Origin: Herbidospora yilanensis | GTDB lineage: Bacteria; Actinomycetota; Actinomycetes; Streptosporangiales; Streptosporangiaceae | NCBI RefSeq assembly: GCF_001570565.1 | Contig: NZ_BBXE01000054.1 | Span: forward strand, 1-35,599 | Direction: 5' to 3' | Length of the DNA stretch: 35,599 nucleotides | Shown: positions 33,301 through 35,599 of the stretch, piece by piece | Position numbering within the stretch: the stretch's first letter is position 1 | Layout: each line of letters starts with the position of its first letter | The notes under the pieces: model-generated | What the model was told of the DNA's origin: nothing | Seen by the model: the letters and a program-made list of their open reading frames with translations, nothing else | The model's database searches: none | Translations under genes and position numbers: made by a program

Positions 33301-33457
33301 CACCGTCAGCCACGCCGACCTCGTCGCCTTCGCGGCCGACGTGGCCCGGTGGACTGGCGCGCGGGAGGAGATCCCGGTGATCGCCGAGTTCGCGAAGAGC
33401 CGCCGCAACACCCGCTTCATCCACGAATGCAGGCGCCTGCACGCCCAGCTCACCTGA
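30374..33457 (+). CDS. Large DUF6493-like helical-repeat protein
   Basis: This 1027-residue protein has no signal peptide or membrane segment. The N-terminal 400 or so residues are leucine- and alanine-rich helices with a HEAT-like feel (TTLADRLVSLGEAERGEIAARLPGLVKEIRRR). A middle region with strands and acidic/proline patches follows (about 430-680). The C-terminal part again has helical pairs (SVHLLPQVLRGRWQRW, LPGLVMADGPLGEATAVILAVLLADG). From memory this is the DUF6493 type found beside SWIM zinc-finger genes in streptomycetes and relatives. The assignment rests on context and general resemblance. The promoter appears leaderless and DNA-damage type. Biochemical function is unknown. Confidence 0.72.
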   Translation: MISGTPTTLWAEITDLVVRNQVTTLADRLVSLGEAERGEIAARLPGLVKEIRRRVAERARTAGSGESAAEPASWEVDGLLDDRAGALALAGVGCIGGPAATVTWLTSRDVNRRWAGDLDVAAVVRVAAARPGKWRLDLADRLARRVRRPTDRIAPLAVALLRDTGATPPDHDPLVAAWLTAPSVAGDPLTPLLLPRVFDADGAGRALRDERLDPKPTRWLAAAARDLPRDRALDGCVSRFLRGGDVQDLRFFVRLHTLLDPTAEESAARLRDYLRLLPSAPGTVAELAAGQVRQAMPLDHADLVEAVEALTFRAEAKLAATGLRWLDQSVKSAPETAGDLLPALTTAYAHRSFDVRNRAAELTLKHAGAFAAHSGAILDALPHLGAELGAKPAARFGGETPAEDPADRKKFPPLPVVPEVGRFPEPSLTPDDDVRWVGRERWLAAFVAGIADDRAKVRREVRPWLEQAPSWWRSIETRTDLDEWRFALAHELVDPGPGGLPDLPAREPRTVWVQCTSSHVLRQVTRGEPGPEETMPVAKRSVQRPDYVYADEVTPRTVVITWTTDEGPAEAVATENGRPLPVVDGEVVVGTGRHVLDDLDHIAAKLLRFGVDPDRADAMRRSQPVPPPGPDEPCVAVTIFHTLGHRRVLQPEPLSPFEDWRRRHRMPYPGAVPPPHEFLIHRHLELLTALRDDALPPVLLATPTWLDGRLDPDVLVTRLETCAAAGVEPLPADLAQALMRLPRGGCPAAATRAKAIDSDAARSAARWLAEGGLPDPDTGFTWAHRRRGRWVELGDDEPADFTTARLVPVLKARPTGHPLIDEMLLGRPRDSASAVDSAGAWSAMMPAHREVVSVHLLPQVLRGRWQRWTQVAELPGLVMADGPLGEATAVILAVLLADGAQDDVIPMVLRLAAKGELPAESVGRQMALAIRRTSWLEIRPAIAALTDLAEQGGHHEVWRMLRAMLPELLPREGRRVTVSHADLVAFAADVARWTGAREEIPVIAEFAKSRRNTRFIHECRRLHAQLT

Positions 33458-33458
33458 G

Positions 33459-33491
33459 CCCCCAGGAAGGGCCTGGGCGTACACCTGGGGG
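33459..33491. terminator. Bidirectional terminator between convergent genes
   Basis: CCCCCAGG (33459-33466) pairs with CCTGGGGG (33484-33491). A shorter alternative uses CCCAGG (33461-33466) with CCTGGG (33472-33477). It fills the 43-bp gap between the DUF6493-like gene and the convergent ATPase gene. Confidence 0.65.
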
Positions 33492-33500
33492 TAACCCTGG

Positions 33501-34238
33501 TCAGGTCTCCTGATCGACGATGTGGCGCATGTAGAGGTCCGGCCGGGCGAGGAAGCGGCGCCAGTCGTCGACCAAGGGCAGCTTCGCCCACTCGCTGATC
33601 CGCGCCCCGTGGTCGCCGAGTTCGACGATCTCGGCGCCGGGCAGGCTGGTCAGGATCGGTGAGTGGGTGGCGCAGATGATCTGACCGCCCTCGCCCGCCA
33701 CCCGGTGCATCAGCCCCGCCAGCCGCAGGCAGGAGCGGAACGAGAGGGCGGCCTCGGGTTCGTCCATCAGATAGAGCCCCGGGCCGTCGACCATGTGGTC
33801 GAGGACGGTGAAGAAGCCCTCGCCGTGGGACTGCGTGGTGAGGTCGTCCGCCCAGAAGCCCTTTCCCTCAAAGGTGACTACGCCGCGGGCGAGGTTGAAG
33901 AGCGTTTCGGCGCGGAAGAAGAACGCGCGCCGTTTCAGGCGGGGGCCGTGGAGGAGGCGTCCGCCGGTGACGGTGAGGTCGGCGTCGAGGACCTCGCCGA
34001 GAGGCGTGGCGGGGCCGGTGCTGGCGTATTTCGTGCCGGCCTTGCCGCCTTCGGAGTTGATCCCGCTCACGTCCGCGATCGCCTCCATGATCGTGGACTT
34101 GCCCGACCCGTTCTCGCCGACGAAGAACGTGACAGGGGCGGTCAGCGGCAGGCCTCGGTCGGCGAGGTGGCGCACCACGGGCAAGGTGGCGCACCAGGAG
34201 TCGGGAAGTCGCCGGGCGCTCAATCGGGTGATCAGCAT
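33501..34238 (-). CDS. Predicted ABC/SMC-like AAA ATPase (COG3910 type)
   Basis: This is a 245-residue soluble ATPase. Walker A is GENGSGKST (41-49). A signature-like SHGEGFF lies at 137-143, Walker B is LYLMDEPEAALS (Asp159, Glu160) and the switch histidine is in ATHSPIL (His192). This is the compact RecF/SMC-type fold seen in COG3910 predicted ATPases. They have no membrane partner and often lie alone. ATG 34238 begins MLITRLSARRL. The long open frame further upstream is antisense to the SWIM gene and is not real. It is divergent from the SWIM gene with a 42-bp gap containing the damage-type promoter. Function unknown; a role in DNA or nucleic-acid stress is only a suggestion. Confidence 0.86.
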   Translation of the reverse strand: MLITRLSARRLPDSWCATLPVVRHLADRGLPLTAPVTFFVGENGSGKSTIMEAIADVSGINSEGGKAGTKYASTGPATPLGEVLDADLTVTGGRLLHGPRLKRRAFFFRAETLFNLARGVVTFEGKGFWADDLTTQSHGEGFFTVLDHMVDGPGLYLMDEPEAALSFRSCLRLAGLMHRVAGEGGQIICATHSPILTSLPGAEIVELGDHGARISEWAKLPLVDDWRRFLARPDLYMRHIVDQET

Positions 34239-34250
34239 GGAGTCTCTCGT

Positions 34251-34273
34251 TTGTCGGTGGCAAGATCTATTGT
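34251..34273 (+). promoter_or_regulatory. Leaderless DNA-damage promoter (RecA-NDp/PafBC consensus) of the SWIM gene
   Basis: TTGTCGGTG (34251-34259), an 8-bp spacer and TATTGT (34268-34273) match TTGTCRGTG-N8-TANNNT at every defined position. ATG 34281 follows after 7 bp with no ribosome site, so a leaderless mRNA is expected. The site also lies in the gap shared with the divergent ATPase gene. Confidence 0.8.
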
Positions 34274-34280
34274 CCGGGCC

Positions 34281-35599
34281 ATGACTTCTGCGACGCAGGC
34301 GTACACGTACGCCGCGCCCTCCTCTCTTGTCGACGGTCGCCTCGGATTCGCGACCTCCGGCGGCCGGGCTCTGACCGGCCCGGCCGTGGCGCCCCGGTTC
34401 TTCAGCGGCGTGGTGACCCAGGCGGCGCCCGCCGCGGCGGCGCTGCTCGGGGTGGCCGATGTGGCGCTGGCGCGCTACCACCAGCCGCAGGCGCGGAGCT
34501 GGGTGCGCGACCCGGTGGTGACGTGCAACGGAGACCGGTTGCGGTTCGAGTCGTTCTCGGCCTGCGGCGGCGTGTACGCCCGCCTCGACCTGCTGGGTGG
34601 CGCGCTCGACGGCGAGGTGTTCGACCGGGGGACCACCAACGTCGACGTGAACGCGCCGCTGCGCGAGGCGCTGGCGCGCGTCGGCGCGCGTGACCCGCTG
34701 CACCTGGGGGTCGGGCTCGACGAACTGGTCGTGACGACGATGGACGGCGCGGTGGTGGAGAAGAAGGTGCCGCTGCCCGAGCGCTGGTTGCGCGGGTTCG
34801 CCGAGGTGCAGGTCATCGCCTCGGGGATGGACCAGCGCGGCGAGCTGGCGGGCATGGCGGCGGTGCGGTTCCTGCGCGGGCTGCCGAAGAAGGGCACGTC
34901 GTGGGTGACACAGTCGGGGCGTGACCTGAAGGTCTCCGACCGTCAGGTCCCGGGCTCGGTGCGGCTCGCCGGTCCCAACCGGCTCGGCACGATCCTGCCG
35001 CTCCTGCGCTTCGCGAAGACCCTTCGTGTGTACGGTCCCGCCGACGCCGCCTCCAGCGCCTGGGAGCTGGAGCTGCCCGGAATGCGCTACACGCTCGTGC
35101 TGTCCCCGGAACACTGGCGCGGCTTCTCCGGTGAGGGCGCGGTCCTCGACGACCTGGCCACCGACGAGGCCGAGAACGACGCCGACGTGGTGGGCATGCT
35201 GCTCAACTTCGAGCCCGAGGTCGAGATCGGCCTGCTGGCCGACCGCGCGGGCATCCCCGCCGACCGGGTGCGGGCCGCGCTGACCCAGCTCGGCGTCGCC
35301 GGCCGGGTCGGCTACGACCTGGCCGAGGCCGCCCACTTCCACCGCGAACTGCCCTACGACAAGGACAACGTGCTCCTGCTCAACCCCCGGCTGGCCAAGG
35401 CGCGCAAGCTGGTCGAGGCGGGCGCAGTCCGGCTCGAAGGCGAGCTGGCCACCGTCACCACCTCGGGCGGGGCCCGGCGGGTCTCGCTGACCGACGGGTC
35501 GTGCACCTGCGAGTGGTGGTGGGACCATCGCGGCTCCCGGGGGCCGTGCAAACACGTGCTCGCCGCCCGCATCGTCGCCCGCGCCGCCGTGGAGGTCTC
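34281..35599 (+). CDS. SWIM zinc-finger protein, 3' end outside the window
   Basis: The first 439 codons are present and the frame is open at the right edge. The zinc motif C-x-C-x12-C-x-H is complete (Cys408, Cys410, Cys423, His425, in CTCEWWWDHRGSRGPCKH). The first 250 or so residues are alpha/beta without a known name (FESFSACGGVYARLDLLGG is distinctive). A winged-helix-like stretch (EVEIGLLADRAGIPADRVRAALTQLGVAGRVGYD) precedes the finger. SWIM domains bind DNA or proteins. In actinomycetes this gene type is commonly next to MoxR AAA, VWA and DUF6493-like genes. Because similar proteins are about 450-500 residues, little is missing. ATG 34281 is set by the leaderless promoter. Confidence 0.87.
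   Translation, partial: MTSATQAYTYAAPSSLVDGRLGFATSGGRALTGPAVAPRFFSGVVTQAAPAAAALLGVADVALARYHQPQARSWVRDPVVTCNGDRLRFESFSACGGVYARLDLLGGALDGEVFDRGTTNVDVNAPLREALARVGARDPLHLGVGLDELVVTTMDGAVVEKKVPLPERWLRGFAEVQVIASGMDQRGELAGMAAVRFLRGLPKKGTSWVTQSGRDLKVSDRQVPGSVRLAGPNRLGTILPLLRFAKTLRVYGPADAASSAWELELPGMRYTLVLSPEHWRGFSGEGAVLDDLATDEAENDADVVGMLLNFEPEVEIGLLADRAGIPADRVRAALTQLGVAGRVGYDLAEAAHFHRELPYDKDNVLLLNPRLAKARKLVEAGAVRLEGELATVTTSGGARRVSLTDGSCTCEWWWDHRGSRGPCKHVLAARIVARAAVEV

Noticed and set aside
34239-35555. Long N-terminal extension of the minus-strand ATPase
   Set aside because: It is antisense to the SWIM gene. The ATPase fold begins at ATG 34238 and the damage-type promoter occupies the gap.
1-35599. 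CRISPR arrays, tRNA or rRNA genes, transposases and integrases
   Set aside because: I looked for regularly spaced repeats, clover-leaf ends and recombinase motifs on both strands and found none.

Overview
The window comes from a very GC-rich actinomycete. Codons end in G or C, GTG starts are frequent, genes are joined by 4-base ATGA/GTGA overlaps, and there are acyl-CoA carboxylase beta-epsilon-alpha genes, secreted VCBS-type repeat proteins and leaderless promoters. A Streptosporangiales- or Streptomyces-like filamentous genus is likely, but I cannot name it from the sequence.

Left flank (1-1959). This holds the 3' end of a secreted FG-GAP/VCBS repeat protein, a VanX-type D-Ala-D-Ala dipeptidase, a small secreted cysteine protein on the minus strand, and then the first 16 codons of a plus-strand gene that is cut off exactly where the next block begins.

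Catabolic block (1960-30208). About 28 kb of tightly packed genes run from a short-chain dehydrogenase and a divergent IclR regulator to a biotin carboxylase. The first operon (3867 onward) encodes a TauABC-like importer (permease, lipoprotein, ATPase), two fumarate-reductase-type flavoproteins, a cupin, an MmgE/PrpD protein, a ureidoglycolate-lyase-like protein, a three-subunit molybdenum hydroxylase, an NTF2-OsmC fusion, an Old Yellow Enzyme/dienoyl-CoA-reductase-type flavoprotein, a REDY-like small protein and an MFS transporter. A second transcription unit (20248 onward) encodes a CaiB-type CoA-transferase, a cyclase-type metal hydrolase, a second MmgE/PrpD protein, a hydantoinase-type amidohydrolase and a CitE/HpcH-type lyase. 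A TetR regulator and an acyl-CoA carboxylase (beta, epsilon, alpha) close the block. Together this reads as uptake, Mo-dependent hydroxylation, ring reduction, hydrolytic ring opening, CoA activation, retro-aldol cleavage, and use of an acyl-CoA such as propionyl-CoA. A nitrogen heterocycle or other cyclic acid is the most natural substrate, but its identity is not readable here. The two main operons share a promoter plan (TTGACC-18-TANNNT) followed by a common element that may be the IclR operator.

Right flank (30209-35599). This holds the reading-frame-matched 3' part of the gene cut off at 1959, then a 1027-residue DUF6493-like protein, a convergent predicted ATPase, and a nearly complete SWIM zinc-finger protein. 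The DUF6493-like and SWIM genes have near-identical leaderless promoters. The SWIM one matches the actinobacterial DNA-damage (RecA-NDp/PafBC) consensus exactly. Such genes are typical of MoxR/VWA-linked clusters, which may continue beyond the right edge.

The two most striking observations are (i) that the whole catabolic block appears to have been inserted into a roughly 70-codon gene, with GACGA at both junctions, and (ii) that the interrupted locus carries DNA-damage-type promoters.
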